Below, one piece after another: positions 17,051 through 26,208 of a stretch of DNA of 64,000 bases (positions are counted from its first letter, which is position 1; each line of letters begins with the position of its first letter). The DNA is from Mesobacillus boroniphilus (lineage in GTDB: Bacteria; Bacillota; Bacilli; Bacillales; Cytobacillaceae): positions 1,178,001-1,242,000 of the forward strand of contig NZ_QTKX01000001.1 in NCBI RefSeq assembly GCF_018424685.1, given 5' to 3'. A program made the position numbers and the translations under genes. The notes beneath the pieces were generated by a model. It had not been told where the DNA came from and did not search any database. It saw only the letters and a program-made list of their open reading frames with translations.

Positions 17051-17458
17051 TCACTTCTGATGCGTATTTCAAATGATCTAATCTTTTGACTTAAGGTGCG
17101 TTAAATAAACCGTATTCCCACTAAAATAAATAAAATGATAGTGACTTTTATTAAGGAATCTGTTCACTTAAAGGTGAAAGTGTGGATCGATGAGATGGGA
17201 TAATCAACCACAAAACCGTGTCAGAATAAACCGCAGACGCAGTCAGCCAGACGAGCAGTAATAAGAATATAGTCAGAACAATGTCATTATTTTCACCTTA
17301 TTAAAAGCTCAGGATATCCCTGAGCTTTTAATAATGCTTGGTTGAACGAATAATGCATAAATGAAGGTTCATTTAGGATTACGGCAAATAAACGCTTTTA
17401 AAAGGCGTTTATTTATCTGTACCTTCAATGAGTATATAAATCTCGGCAAAATGCCCTA
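17051..17458. other. Intergenic region with two further hairpins
   Basis: About 400 bases with no convincing gene. A perfect 13-bp inverted repeat lies at 17301-17331 (TTAAAAGCTCAGG / CCTGAGCTTTTAA), and another at 17386-17414 (AAATAAACGC / GCGTTTATTT) just downstream of the minus-strand M20 gene, which probably terminates it. A 23-codon ORF at 17190-17261 is too short to call. Confidence 0.6.
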
Positions 17459-18937
17459 TTAATCTTTTGAATCTACCTTCCTATCAACTTCCTTAATTAC
17501 TTCCATATAAAAACTGATCGCATTCAGGTAGTTGTCAATACTAATATGCTCGTTCGTTCCATGCATCCTGTTAAGATCCTCCGATGTCAGCTGGACAGGG
17601 AGGAACCGGTACGTGTTTTCGGCGATGCTGTCGTAATGTTTGGCATCAGAACCTGCAAACATCAGATAGGGGGCTATGACCGCTTCGTCATAAACATTTT
17701 TCGCGCTTTGCTGGATCGATCTGAAATGCCAGCTGTCAACATTAGATACTCCAGAAGCCTCTGAGCCTTCAATTGTCACTTTGATTGCATCGTCGTCAAT
17801 CGTTTCTTCTATAAATTCCTTCACTTCCTCCAACGAATCACCCGGCATAAGGCGTAAGTTGATGATGGCCGAAGCTTTCTCTGGAAGGGCGTTGTACTGC
17901 TCGCCGGCATGGAAAATCGTTGGTGCAATCGTCGTCCTGATCAGCGCGGCAGAAGCGGGCTGCTGCAGAAGGATTTTTTCAATGATTGGTTCGAAAATAA
18001 ACTTGTTGGCAAAGACATATCTCATGGCAAAGCTCATTTCAGGAGCTACAAACTCAAATAAATCCTCACCTGGCCCTTTCAGGTCGGCAGGGAACTGGGT
18101 TTCTTCCAGCTTAGCGATCGCGCTGGCAATCCTGCCAATATTGGTCCGGTCCTTTGGCTGTGAAGAATGGCCGCCGCTTCCTTCAATTGAAAGCTCTGCT
18201 GTCGCTGACCCTTTCTCGGAAACCCCAACAACACCGACGGGCTGCTCGACACCCGGAACCATGTTTTCGACGATGGCTCCTCCTTCATCTAAAACGAAGT
18301 CAAACTTGACGCCTCTTTCTTTAAGTGAACTCACAATCTTGCTGGCACCCTCATCACCGCCGATTTCTTCATCATGCCCGAACATTAGATAGATGTCTCG
18401 TGAAGGCTGATAACCTTCTGTAAGCATGTGTTCTGCAGCTTCAAGAATCCCAATCACACCAACTTTGTCATCCAGTGTACCGCGACCCCAAATCTTTCCG
18501 TCTGCGACAGCCCCGCTAAAAGGGTCTTGTTCCCAGTTTTCTTCCGTGCCTTCAAGGACGGGTACAACATCGTAATGGCTTGTCAAACCAATAGGATTTT
18601 TCGTGGAGTCTGTTCCATTCCATTTATACACAAGCGCATAGCCATTCACTTTTTCAAGCTCCAGCTCTTTATGTACCATAGGAAAGCTCTTTTCTAAAAA
18701 GGAAATGAAGCGGTCGAATTCCATCATGTCCATTTTGCTGCGGTCCTGATAGGAAATCGTTTTAAATTGAACCGCTTTTGAAAGGGTATTGATCGCATGG
18801 TCTTCTTTAATAGTGCCATTAAAGTGTTTAGGTGAGGGCTGTCGGGATTCCAAGGTGAGGGTATTGATCATGGTGGCAACGATAAATATAAGAAGCAGGC
18901 TGCTAATTATTATTAAGAAAAGCTTTAGTTTGTTCAT
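17459..18937 (-). CDS. M20 family peptidase, membrane-anchored (carboxypeptidase S-like)
   Basis: A 492-residue zinc metallopeptidase with an N-terminal membrane anchor (residues 4-25). The co-catalytic zinc site is visible as GLTSHYDVVPV (His, catalytic Asp), WGRGTLDDKVG (bridging Asp), GHDEEIGGDEG (catalytic Glu pair) and a C-terminal GSDAKHY. The dimerisation lid (EGSGGHSSQPKDRTN) is complete. The length matches the Gly-Xaa carboxypeptidase/CPS1 branch rather than shorter cytosolic aminoacylases. It would release residues from small peptides or N-acyl amino acids outside the membrane. Confidence 0.9.
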   Translation of the reverse strand: MNKLKLFLIIISSLLLIFIVATMINTLTLESRQPSPKHFNGTIKEDHAINTLSKAVQFKTISYQDRSKMDMMEFDRFISFLEKSFPMVHKELELEKVNGYALVYKWNGTDSTKNPIGLTSHYDVVPVLEGTEENWEQDPFSGAVADGKIWGRGTLDDKVGVIGILEAAEHMLTEGYQPSRDIYLMFGHDEEIGGDEGASKIVSSLKERGVKFDFVLDEGGAIVENMVPGVEQPVGVVGVSEKGSATAELSIEGSGGHSSQPKDRTNIGRIASAIAKLEETQFPADLKGPGEDLFEFVAPEMSFAMRYVFANKFIFEPIIEKILLQQPASAALIRTTIAPTIFHAGEQYNALPEKASAIINLRLMPGDSLEEVKEFIEETIDDDAIKVTIEGSEASGVSNVDSWHFRSIQQSAKNVYDEAVIAPYLMFAGSDAKHYDSIAENTYRFLPVQLTSEDLNRMHGTNEHISIDNYLNAISFYMEVIKEVDRKVDSKD

Positions 18938-18965
18938 AGATTATTAGAGAACCTCCATTCATTTT

Positions 18966-18997
18966 TTCAAAAAAAGCCCCCGGTTTCCCAGAGGCCG
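18966..18997 (-). terminator. Terminator of the MFS gene
   Basis: Minus-sense GGCCTCTGGGAAACCGGGGGC can fold on itself and is followed by a run of T (complement of the A-tract at 18969-18975). It lies directly after the MFS stop. Confidence 0.7.
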
Positions 18998-19001
18998 TTG
19001 T

Positions 19002-20276
19002 TTAGGCAATTTCAGGTGCTTGAGGCTGAGCTTCAGGTTCTGGAACAAAAGCCAGAATGATCATGCCAATAACAAAAAGGATCACGAGGCTGAAAACGCC
19101 CATGCTCGAATTCCCTGTAAGCTGTGCTGTAAGACCGACCATAAGAGGCCCCATGATTGAAGCGAATTTACCGAAGATGTTATAGAATCCGAAAAACTCA
19201 TTCGCATTCGCTTTAGGCACCAATTTTGCAAAATAAGATCGGCTTAATGCCTGAATACCGCCCTGGGACGTAGCAACAAGCATTGCCAGGATCCAGAAGT
19301 CCGTCGTTGTTTCCAGGAAGTAAGCGTAAATACAAACAAAGATATAAACAATAATTCCGACATAAAGCATTTTTTTACCGGTAAAACGCTCGGATAATTT
19401 TCCGAATAAAATTGCGAACGGCCAGGCGACGACCTGGGTGGCAAAAAGGATGATTAATAGGTTAGTAGAGCTGATCCCTAAATCGGTTCCATAGGCTGTA
19501 GACATCGTGATGATTGTTCCTACACCGTCAATGTAAAAGAAATAAGCTAATAAGAATAGAAATAATGCCCTATATTTTCGGATTTCCTTAAAGGTTTTTC
19601 CTAGACGTCTAAAGCTTTGGAGAACCAATTGCGGTTCGCGCTCAATGAAATGCTTTTGATGTACATTTTTAAACATGGGGATGGAGAAAAGTCCCCACCA
19701 AATGGCGGTAATGATAAAAGCTGTCTGGCTGGCTAAGGTCATTGAAATTGGCAGGACCTTTGTCTGGGCTAAAATAATGATTGCGATACTGATGATGAAT
19801 GGAATCGTACTCCCGATGTAGCCCATCCCGTATCCGCGCGCTGAAACTCTGTCCATGCGTTCATCCGTTGTCACATCAACGATGAAGGCATCGTAGAAAA
19901 CGTTGGAGCCTGTCGATCCGAGCACGGCAAGGGTGTAGACGACAAGCAGCATCAGCCAGTTACCGCTCGGCACGAAAGCAAGACCCGCTGTAAAAGTGAT
20001 TCCAAGAGTAAAGAATATCGTGAAGAAACGCTTTTTCATGCCTTGATAATCCGCAATGGTTCCAAGTATCGGCCCGATCAATGCCAGAATGAAGGTGGCG
20101 ATGGCAATTGTGTAACCCAAATAGGCGGTCGAATTTGACAGGCTCACGCCAGCATCGGTTGCAGAAGCTTTATAAAAGAGCGGGAATACAGCCGTCGAAA
20201 TGATAATCGAATAAGCCGAGCTGGCCCAGTCATAACGAATCCAGCTGCTCTCTTCCTTCGTAAAACCTTTCATCAT
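19002..20276 (-). CDS. MFS transporter, UMF1/Atg22-like
   Basis: About 424 residues with twelve hydrophobic helices. The N-terminal EESSWIRYDWASSAYSIII and GPILGTIADYQGMKKRFF are characteristic of the UMF1 branch related to vacuolar Atg22 effluxers. It may export amino acids or another small solute; the substrate is unknown. ATG 20276 or 20273 follows GGGGG; the longer frame begun at 20321 has no ribosome site. A 21-bp-period repeat array occupies its upstream region. Confidence 0.88.
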   Translation of the reverse strand: MMKGFTKEESSWIRYDWASSAYSIIISTAVFPLFYKASATDAGVSLSNSTAYLGYTIAIATFILALIGPILGTIADYQGMKKRFFTIFFTLGITFTAGLAFVPSGNWLMLLVVYTLAVLGSTGSNVFYDAFIVDVTTDERMDRVSARGYGMGYIGSTIPFIISIAIIILAQTKVLPISMTLASQTAFIITAIWWGLFSIPMFKNVHQKHFIEREPQLVLQSFRRLGKTFKEIRKYRALFLFLLAYFFYIDGVGTIITMSTAYGTDLGISSTNLLIILFATQVVAWPFAILFGKLSERFTGKKMLYVGIIVYIFVCIYAYFLETTTDFWILAMLVATSQGGIQALSRSYFAKLVPKANANEFFGFYNIFGKFASIMGPLMVGLTAQLTGNSSMGVFSLVILFVIGMIILAFVPEPEAQPQAPEIA

Positions 20277-20350
20277 TTTGCCCCCAATAAGATTGTATTT
20301 TTGTCTATTAAGTTGAACCATACATACTCAAAGTTTAAAAAAGTGTCTCA

Positions 20351-20500
20351 AGCGGTAATAAAATTGCTGCAACCGGGGATAAAAGCGTCCCAACCGGTAA
20401 AAAAACTTCTCTGAACCTGAAATAAAGCTTTCCCAATAGTGTATAACTGTCTTAACCGGTAAAATAACTCTTCCAACTGGTAATATAATTCGCTTCGAGC
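20351..20500. repeat. Tandem array A: CCGGTAA family, about 20.8-bp period, 7 units
   Basis: Degenerate units of the form AACCGGTAATAAAACT followed by a pyrimidine-rich tail recur with anchors at about 20353, 20374, 20395, 20417, 20437, 20457 and 20478 (mean spacing 20.8). The fifth unit is badly decayed. It fills the gap between the phosphodiesterase stop and the MFS start, both on the minus strand. No coding potential. Confidence 0.85.
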
Positions 20501-20525
20501 CCTCCAAAGACCTTCTTTCCTAGTT

Positions 20526-21833
20526 CTAAATATCCAAAATCCCTTCAATGATGGAGCCATCTGTATCTCCCAAGTCAAGACCCAGCAGGCGGGCAAAGGT
20601 TGGACCTTCGTCTACGAGGTGCATTGACTTGATGGAGATTCCTGGACGAATGCCTTTTCCAGCTGCGAAGAAAACGGTGTGATATCCCTCTTTTTCAGGG
20701 GAGTATCCATGGCAGGCAAAGGTGTATTTTTTAGTCCTGGCATCCTGTTCGGTTACTTCTTCGATGTAGTCACCTTCAATTGCATCGCTAAAATAAAATC
20801 CTCTAGCGGCTTCCAGCATCCTGAAGGCAGTTCCGTCAGCTCCTTTTGCGTTAGCCTCGGAACCAGTGATGGCTGCTTCAATACCGTTGCTGCCGTCCTT
20901 TAAAAGCTCAACTAAGATATTTGTAACGGTATTTTTAGTGGCATCATCTTTTTGACCTTTTAGATAGACATAGGCTGATCCGTCACAACTCTTGCAATAG
21001 GCTTTCCAGTCGGTTACTTTACCTGAAGCATTGGTTTGGATAAGTCCTCGTTCTTTAAATAATACGTTTAATTTCACCACTTTAGACTCATCAAGTGCAC
21101 TGTGATCACCAAGAATGGCAACCGTTGTATTCTCAGCAATGCCTGCTTCTTTGAGTGCTTCCATGATTCTTCCAAGTCTCTTGTCATGGCGGTGAAGTGC
21201 GGCCAGTGCTTCTTCTGATGAAAAACCGTGCATATGGCGCTGGGAGTCCAGATCGACAAAATGAATCAACATCAATTCTGGCTTCCTCGTTTTGATGGTT
21301 TCCACTGTTGATTCAAGAACGAAGTCGTCGAGCTCCGGCTGGCTCAATCCATTTCTGATATGACCGAATTTAGCGTTCATTTCGAGCTGGTATCGAGGAC
21401 TCCCATTGGAAAGCGAAACGGGAATCTGATGATGCCAGGGCCTGTTCGCAAAAATTTCTGGCATATTGTAATCGATATCGGCTTTTGCCGTCACCGGCCA
21501 TAATAATGCTGCGGTTTTCATGCCCGCCTTTTTTGCCTCATCATAAAGGGTTGTCCCTTTTATATGGCGGCGGTGCCAGTACCAGTCTGGTGAAATTCTG
21601 CCAGGCTGGATAAATGTATTGTTGACAATACCGTGCCGATTAGGGAAATTACCCGTCACGATAGTCGCATGGCAAGGGTATGTAACAGAAGGATAGATCG
21701 TTTCTACCTGTGTACAGAAAGAACTATTCTCTATAAAAGCCTTAAAATTTGGCAGCTCCCTGAGCAATGGAACATCATGCTCAGAAAGACAGTCAAAAGA
21801 TATGACTATTAAGTGGTCTGTCAATCGTGTCAT
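20526..21833 (-). CDS. Type I phosphodiesterase/nucleotide pyrophosphatase (alkaline phosphatase superfamily)
   Basis: A 435-residue protein with the superfamily metal sites: VISFDCLSEHD at the N-terminus, the nucleophile Thr in YPSVTYPCHATIVTG, VDLDSQRHMHG, ILGDHSALD and a C-terminal ACHGYSPEKEGYHTVFFA. It hydrolyses phosphodiester or pyrophosphate bonds using two zinc ions; no signal peptide, so probably cytosolic. ATG 21833 has GGAGG 5 bases upstream; the longer frame start at 21845 is within that site. Confidence 0.92.
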   Translation of the reverse strand: MTRLTDHLIVISFDCLSEHDVPLLRELPNFKAFIENSSFCTQVETIYPSVTYPCHATIVTGNFPNRHGIVNNTFIQPGRISPDWYWHRRHIKGTTLYDEAKKAGMKTAALLWPVTAKADIDYNMPEIFANRPWHHQIPVSLSNGSPRYQLEMNAKFGHIRNGLSQPELDDFVLESTVETIKTRKPELMLIHFVDLDSQRHMHGFSSEEALAALHRHDKRLGRIMEALKEAGIAENTTVAILGDHSALDESKVVKLNVLFKERGLIQTNASGKVTDWKAYCKSCDGSAYVYLKGQKDDATKNTVTNILVELLKDGSNGIEAAITGSEANAKGADGTAFRMLEAARGFYFSDAIEGDYIEEVTEQDARTKKYTFACHGYSPEKEGYHTVFFAAGKGIRPGISIKSMHLVDEGPTFARLLGLDLGDTDGSIIEGILDI

Positions 21834-21975
21834 AATAGCCTCCAAGTGTTGTTTATATAATAAATATAGCAGAATATTTTGGGAAAAATAATCAAGTTTG
21901 CCATTTTCCTTAGGAAGGATTTACTGAGCCATTAAAGAAGTAATTAAGTATCTGAAAAACTGGAGGCAGATTAAG

Positions 21976-22611
21976 ATGGATTTAATCGACAAAGCATTGC
22001 AAATTGCTTCAATGGCACATGAGGGACAATATCGCAAAAATACAATAATACCGTATATTGCTCACCCGGTGGCAGTAGGGATGATTTTACAAAAAGCGGG
22101 ATACCGCAAAGAAGTGGTTGCAGCCGGAATCCTGCATGACACAGTTGAAGACACCGATTTAACAATGGAAGATATAGAGCAGGAGTTTGGAAAAGAAATC
22201 GCAACAATCGTTGAAGGGTGCTCTGAGCCAGACAAGTCTCTTTCCTGGGAAGAACGCAAAGAGCACACAATTGAGTTTTTGAAAACTGCATCCGAAGAAA
22301 TCCGCGTGGTAGCTTGTGCGGACAAATTACATAATGTCAGGTCAATTCACCAGGACGTCGAAGAATCCGGCGAGGAAGTCTGGAAAAGATTCAGACGCGG
22401 AAAAAAGCAACAGGAATGGTATTACAGGAATGTTGTGGAAAGCCTTGGCTATGCCACGAAGTTTCCGCTGCTGGCAAAACTTGAAAAGGAAATAGATCGT
22501 TTATTTGAAAAAGAAGAAATCAACTACAACGAATCCGACTTTTCGATAACAGAAGACGCTGGCTTGGACAAGGATGACATTCTGGACAGGAAACATCCTA
22601 ACCGGAAATAA
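21976..22611 (+). CDS. HD domain phosphohydrolase (SpoT/MESH1-like)
   Basis: A 211-residue protein with a full HD domain: IPYIAHPVAVGMIL, GILHDTVEDTDLT (HD pair) and CADKLHNVRSI (distal Asp). This is the layout of ppGpp hydrolase domains of the RelA/SpoT group and MESH1, without synthetase or TGS domains. It could hydrolyse ppGpp or another nucleotide. CTGGAGGC precedes the ATG. Substrate is inference. Confidence 0.87.
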   Translation: MDLIDKALQIASMAHEGQYRKNTIIPYIAHPVAVGMILQKAGYRKEVVAAGILHDTVEDTDLTMEDIEQEFGKEIATIVEGCSEPDKSLSWEERKEHTIEFLKTASEEIRVVACADKLHNVRSIHQDVEESGEEVWKRFRRGKKQQEWYYRNVVESLGYATKFPLLAKLEKEIDRLFEKEEINYNESDFSITEDAGLDKDDILDRKHPNRK

Positions 22612-22693
22612 GACTACAGTTGTGCTGCCATATGGGGAAGGTACGGAGATAATCTAATGGTTTTTTAAAAGAAGAATTTAGGAGGGAGAAAAT

Positions 22694-23068
22694 TTGAAAT
22701 CACCACTTTATAATAAAATAAACAATGTTTTTATCCATGTGAGCAATTTGAAACAATCCGCAGAATGGTATTCGAACTTGCTGGGGATACCATTTGATGG
22801 CCAAAAGATAAAATCACCAGTCCATAACATTCCTGTTACATCTGAAACAGGATTGACCTTGGACGATCACACCTTTGACCCAGGCTTTAATTTAAAGCCC
22901 TCCGGCCATGTGTTGTTTAATTTTCTTGTAGATGATGTTGATGAAGCCTATGACTTTGTAAAATCAAATGGAATTATAATAACTAAAGAAATTGAGCGGA
23001 TTGGCGATTTTGCCTACTTCAATTTCCAGGATCCGGACGGGAATGTATTAATGATTTGTAACTGTTAA
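22694..23068 (+). CDS. VOC family protein
   Basis: A 124-residue vicinal-oxygen-chelate domain (NNVFIHVSNLKQSAEWYSNL at the N-terminus, FQDPDGNVLMIC at the C-terminus). TTG start with GGAGGG upstream. Substrate unknown. Its stop codon abuts repeat array B. Confidence 0.85.
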   Translation: MKSPLYNKINNVFIHVSNLKQSAEWYSNLLGIPFDGQKIKSPVHNIPVTSETGLTLDDHTFDPGFNLKPSGHVLFNFLVDDVDEAYDFVKSNGIIITKEIERIGDFAYFNFQDPDGNVLMICNC

Positions 23069-23070
23069 GC

Positions 23071-23224
23071 GGTATTGGTGACCTAAAAACGGTGGAATTC
23101 AATTTTAAGGTAACCAACAGGCGGTATTGGTGACCTAAAAATGCAGAGATTATAATTAAAGGGAACCAATAAGCATCATTGGTGACCTAAAAGAGCCAAA
23201 ACTAAAATGATAGGTAACCAATAA
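23071..23224. repeat. Tandem array B: TTGGTGACCTAAAA family, 52-bp period, 3 units
   Basis: The core ATTGGTGACCTAAAA begins at 23074, 23126 and (as CATTGGTGACC) 23178, an exact 52-bp period. Each unit carries a near-complementary partner ending GGTAACCAA about 34 bases on, so every unit can form a hairpin. It lies between the VOC stop and the next gene on the same strand. Confidence 0.85.
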
Positions 23225-23327
23225 TCTGAGGTCAAGGTTCAACTACCCATAAATGGTTTTTATTTCCGGGATTTACCCGTATCATCCCTGGGTAAAGAAA
23301 GGTAATTCTTAAGAAGGGGTGATAAAG

Positions 23328-23546
23328 ATGAAGACGAATGTGAAAATGTCAAAAGAAGAGCTATTTAATCAAATCCAGAATAGTGATGGCAACTTAAGAA
23401 TTTCGTCTGTGTCCTCAGTTGAAGAAGGGGAAGAAGTAATCGCCCTGGCTAAACACCTTGAACTTGAAGGTAAAATCGTACTATTAGAATACTGTTTGGA
23501 TAAGAAGCCATTGGCTGTTTCCTTGAAAACAAAAAAACCTGACTAA
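23328..23546 (+). CDS. Small hypothetical protein
   Basis: A 72-residue protein, predicted soluble and mixed alpha/beta (MSKEELFNQIQNSDGNLRI, VIALAKHLELEGKIVLLEYC). ATG 23328 has AGAAGGGG 8 bases upstream. A strong terminator follows. No family recognised. Confidence 0.7.
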   Translation: MKTNVKMSKEELFNQIQNSDGNLRISSVSSVEEGEEVIALAKHLELEGKIVLLEYCLDKKPLAVSLKTKKPD

Positions 23547-23562
23547 GAATATAAATTCAATT

Positions 23563-23597
23563 GGCGAGCCGCTTTTATAAGCGGTTCGCCTTTTTAT
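23563..23597 (+). terminator. Rho-independent terminator
   Basis: A 10-bp stem (GGCGAGCCGC / GCGGTTCGCC, one wobble) with TTTTTATTTG after it. Confidence 0.9.
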
Positions 23598-23769
23598 TTG
23601 TGATAAAAATAGGTAAAAGGAATCAAAAAAAACAAAGAAATCGTTTTCTTTCTAAAATTATAAAATTTACAATTGACTGAATATTATATCTATATTATTA
23701 TCGTACCTAATACTTTTTTCTTTCGCAAAGCGAAGCGTTTAAGTGAAAAAGAAAATGGGGGGATTCATG

Positions 23770-24960
23770 ATGTCACAGATGTTAGCTTTAGTTATTGTGG
23801 TTTTCATTTTATTAGTGGGGGATTTAGTTGCTGTAAGGACGAAGGCATGGATTCCTTCCATGTTCGTTTCAGCTGTATTGTTCCTGATTGGGTATTGGAC
23901 GTTTTTCCCGAAAGAAATTGTAGCACTTGCTGGTGTGCCATCAGCAGTTGCTGTCATGATGATGTATTTATTAATAACGAATATGGGTACATTGCTATCT
24001 ATCCAAGAATTGAAAAACCAATGGAAAACAATTGTCATTGCGCTATCAGGTATTTTAGGAATAGTAGCTGTACTATTGAGTGTCGGTACTCTCATTTTTG
24101 GATTCCAGACAATGGTTGTTGCCGTACCGCCTTTGGTTGGTGGAGTCGTTTCCGCTTTGATCATGTCTGAAGGTGCAAAGGAAGCGGGTCTTGCAACACT
24201 GTCGGTATTCGCTATTGTTATTTATGTGATGCAGGGTTTTGCGGGTTACCCATTAACATCACTCGTTCTGAAAAAAGAAGGCAAGAAACTTTTAAAGCAA
24301 TATCGAGAGGGCAGCCTTGCTGCAAATGAAGTGGCTGCAACTGTAGAAGCTGCCGCGCCACCTGTTGAATTAAAGCTTTTTAAAAACCTGCCAGAAAAAT
24401 ATAATACTGAATTCTTTAAGTTTTTCAGGCTGTCACTGGTCGCTTATCTGGCTTACCTAACATCAACTCTTCTGGCTCCAGTCGTATCTGTAAGCCCGTT
24501 CGTACTTGCACTATTATTTGGTGTTATCGCGACAAGCGTAGGCTTCCTGGAAAAGCAGGCCCTGCAAAAGGCCAATGGATTTGGGATCGCAATTCTCGTT
24601 TTGATGTTATTCATTTTCGATGGGTTGAAGCAGGCTACACCAGGAATGCTTGTAGAAATCATTGTTCCACTAATTAGTGCGATTGTCCTTGGAATCACGG
24701 GAATGTACATCTTCTCATTTGTTGTTGGCAAAATTTTAAAGGTAAGCAAGGAAATGGCCTTTGCTGTATCACTGACGGCGCTTTACGGTTTCCCGGCAGA
24801 TTATATCATCACCAATGAAGTGATCAATTCTTTAACAGAGGACGAAAAAGAAAGAGAAGCGCTGACCAGTCATATGCTACCACCAATGCTTGTGGGTGGG
24901 TTCGTGACCGTCACAATTGTTTCGGTCGTACTCGCCGGTATCTTTGTCGGATTCTTGTAA
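23770..24960 (+). CDS. Polytopic membrane permease linked to M20 hydrolases
   Basis: A 396-residue integral membrane protein with about ten helices and a cytoplasmic loop near residues 175-215 (KKEGKKLLKQYREGSLAANE). Its arrangement suggests a symporter-type permease, but I do not recognise the family with certainty. ATG 23770 follows GGGGGGA by 6 bases. It lies 18 bases before two M20-type amidohydrolases in one operon, so it probably imports an N-substituted amino acid that they process. Confidence 0.75.
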   Translation: MSQMLALVIVVFILLVGDLVAVRTKAWIPSMFVSAVLFLIGYWTFFPKEIVALAGVPSAVAVMMMYLLITNMGTLLSIQELKNQWKTIVIALSGILGIVAVLLSVGTLIFGFQTMVVAVPPLVGGVVSALIMSEGAKEAGLATLSVFAIVIYVMQGFAGYPLTSLVLKKEGKKLLKQYREGSLAANEVAATVEAAAPPVELKLFKNLPEKYNTEFFKFFRLSLVAYLAYLTSTLLAPVVSVSPFVLALLFGVIATSVGFLEKQALQKANGFGIAILVLMLFIFDGLKQATPGMLVEIIVPLISAIVLGITGMYIFSFVVGKILKVSKEMAFAVSLTALYGFPADYIITNEVINSLTEDEKEREALTSHMLPPMLVGGFVTVTIVSVVLAGIFVGFL

Positions 24961-24978
24961 GAAAAGAGGGGAATAAGA

Positions 24979-26208
24979 TTGCTAGATTTAAAGGAACGCA
25001 TTGAACAGCATATCGCTCAAATTAGTGAGTACACAGCGACTCCCGGAAAAGGGACGACAAGGCTGACCTACAGCCAGGAGGATTTAAAGACCCGCAATTA
25101 TATAAAAGGAAAAATGAGTGAGTATGGGCTGCAGGTTAGAGAAGACGGCTTCGGCAATATTTTTGGCAAACTGAAAGGTAGCTTGAAAGACGCACCGAGC
25201 GTGATGGTCGGGTCGCATTTTGACTCCGTCCCTCACGGCGGCTCCTATGATGGACCTGCTGGAGTTGTTGCCGCTCTAGAGGTAGCAGGGCTCTTTGCTA
25301 AAAATAACTTGAGCCCCAAGTATCCTCTCGAAGTCGTTGCCATGGTAGAAGAAGAAGGCGCAAGGTTTGGCGGAGGGCTGATGGGATCCCGAGGGATGGT
25401 CGGTTTGCTGAGTGAAGAGGATTTTAATAATCTGAGAGACTCAAACGGTGTTTCCACAGTGGAAGCAATGGCTGAAATTGGGCTTGACTCATCACTTCCG
25501 AAAAAAAGAGATCCGAAAACGATGAAGGCTTTCCTCGAGTTACATATTGAACAAGGTCCTATTTTAGAAGAAAAAGAGATTCCGATTGGAGTTGTCGAGG
25601 CGATTGTTGGACTGACTCAGCTGGAAGTCACTGTAAAAGGGCAGGCAGGGCACGCAGGTACCACCCCGATGGACCGCCGGGCAGATGCTCTGGTAGCCGC
25701 AGCGAATATAATCGCTCGCTTACCAGATCTTGCTGCAGAGGAAGGAACAGGAACGGTCATTACCACCGGTCGCTTAAATGTTTACCCGAATGGGGCGAAT
25801 GTCATTCCTGATCAGGTAGTTTTCTCGGTTGATATTCGCTCAGGAAAGGAAGAACACGTCCTGAATGTCATCGAGAAAACAAAGAATCTAGTTCATTTTT
25901 TTAGTAAAAATGGAATCGAAACAACGATTGATCAGCTTTTATATATCCAGCCGAAAGAACTGAATCAAGGTATCCGCTCTCTTTTAAAAGAGAAAAGCGA
26001 AGTGTTGGAAATCCCGTATTGTTCGATCAATAGCGGAGCCGGTCACGATGCGATGGTTTTATCCGATTACACAGACGTTGGAATGCTGTTCATTCCAAGT
26101 AAGGATGGACTAAGTCATTGTCCGGAAGAATGGTCAGATTCAGAAGACATAGCTAAAGCTGTTCAAATTTTTTACGAAACAGCTAAGAGTTTAACGGAGG
26201 CGGATTGA
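24979..26208 (+). CDS. M20 Zn-dependent hydrolase (N-carbamoyl-amino acid hydrolase/allantoate deiminase type)
   Basis: A 409-residue hydantoinase/carbamoylase-family enzyme. Zinc-site motifs are GSHFDSVPHGGSYDGPAG (His, Asp), VEEEGARFGGGLMGSRG (Glu pair), LELHIEQGP (His) and the C-terminal NSGAGHDAMVLS. The lid contains KGQAGHAGTTPMDRRADAL, including the substrate carboxylate-binding Arg. It hydrolyses N-carbamoyl amino acids or allantoate. TTG start with AGAGGGG. Overlaps the next gene by one base. Confidence 0.92.
   Translation: MLDLKERIEQHIAQISEYTATPGKGTTRLTYSQEDLKTRNYIKGKMSEYGLQVREDGFGNIFGKLKGSLKDAPSVMVGSHFDSVPHGGSYDGPAGVVAALEVAGLFAKNNLSPKYPLEVVAMVEEEGARFGGGLMGSRGMVGLLSEEDFNNLRDSNGVSTVEAMAEIGLDSSLPKKRDPKTMKAFLELHIEQGPILEEKEIPIGVVEAIVGLTQLEVTVKGQAGHAGTTPMDRRADALVAAANIIARLPDLAAEEGTGTVITTGRLNVYPNGANVIPDQVVFSVDIRSGKEEHVLNVIEKTKNLVHFFSKNGIETTIDQLLYIQPKELNQGIRSLLKEKSEVLEIPYCSINSGAGHDAMVLSDYTDVGMLFIPSKDGLSHCPEEWSDSEDIAKAVQIFYETAKSLTEAD

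Noticed and set aside
17190-17261. 23-codon ORF with a fair ribosome site
   Set aside because: Too short and without any recognised similarity; kept only as a note in the intergenic entry.
23673-24170. 165-codon ORF overlapping the 23770 permease
   Set aside because: Out-of-frame shadow of a clear membrane protein gene; Cys/Trp-rich nonsense composition and no ribosome site.
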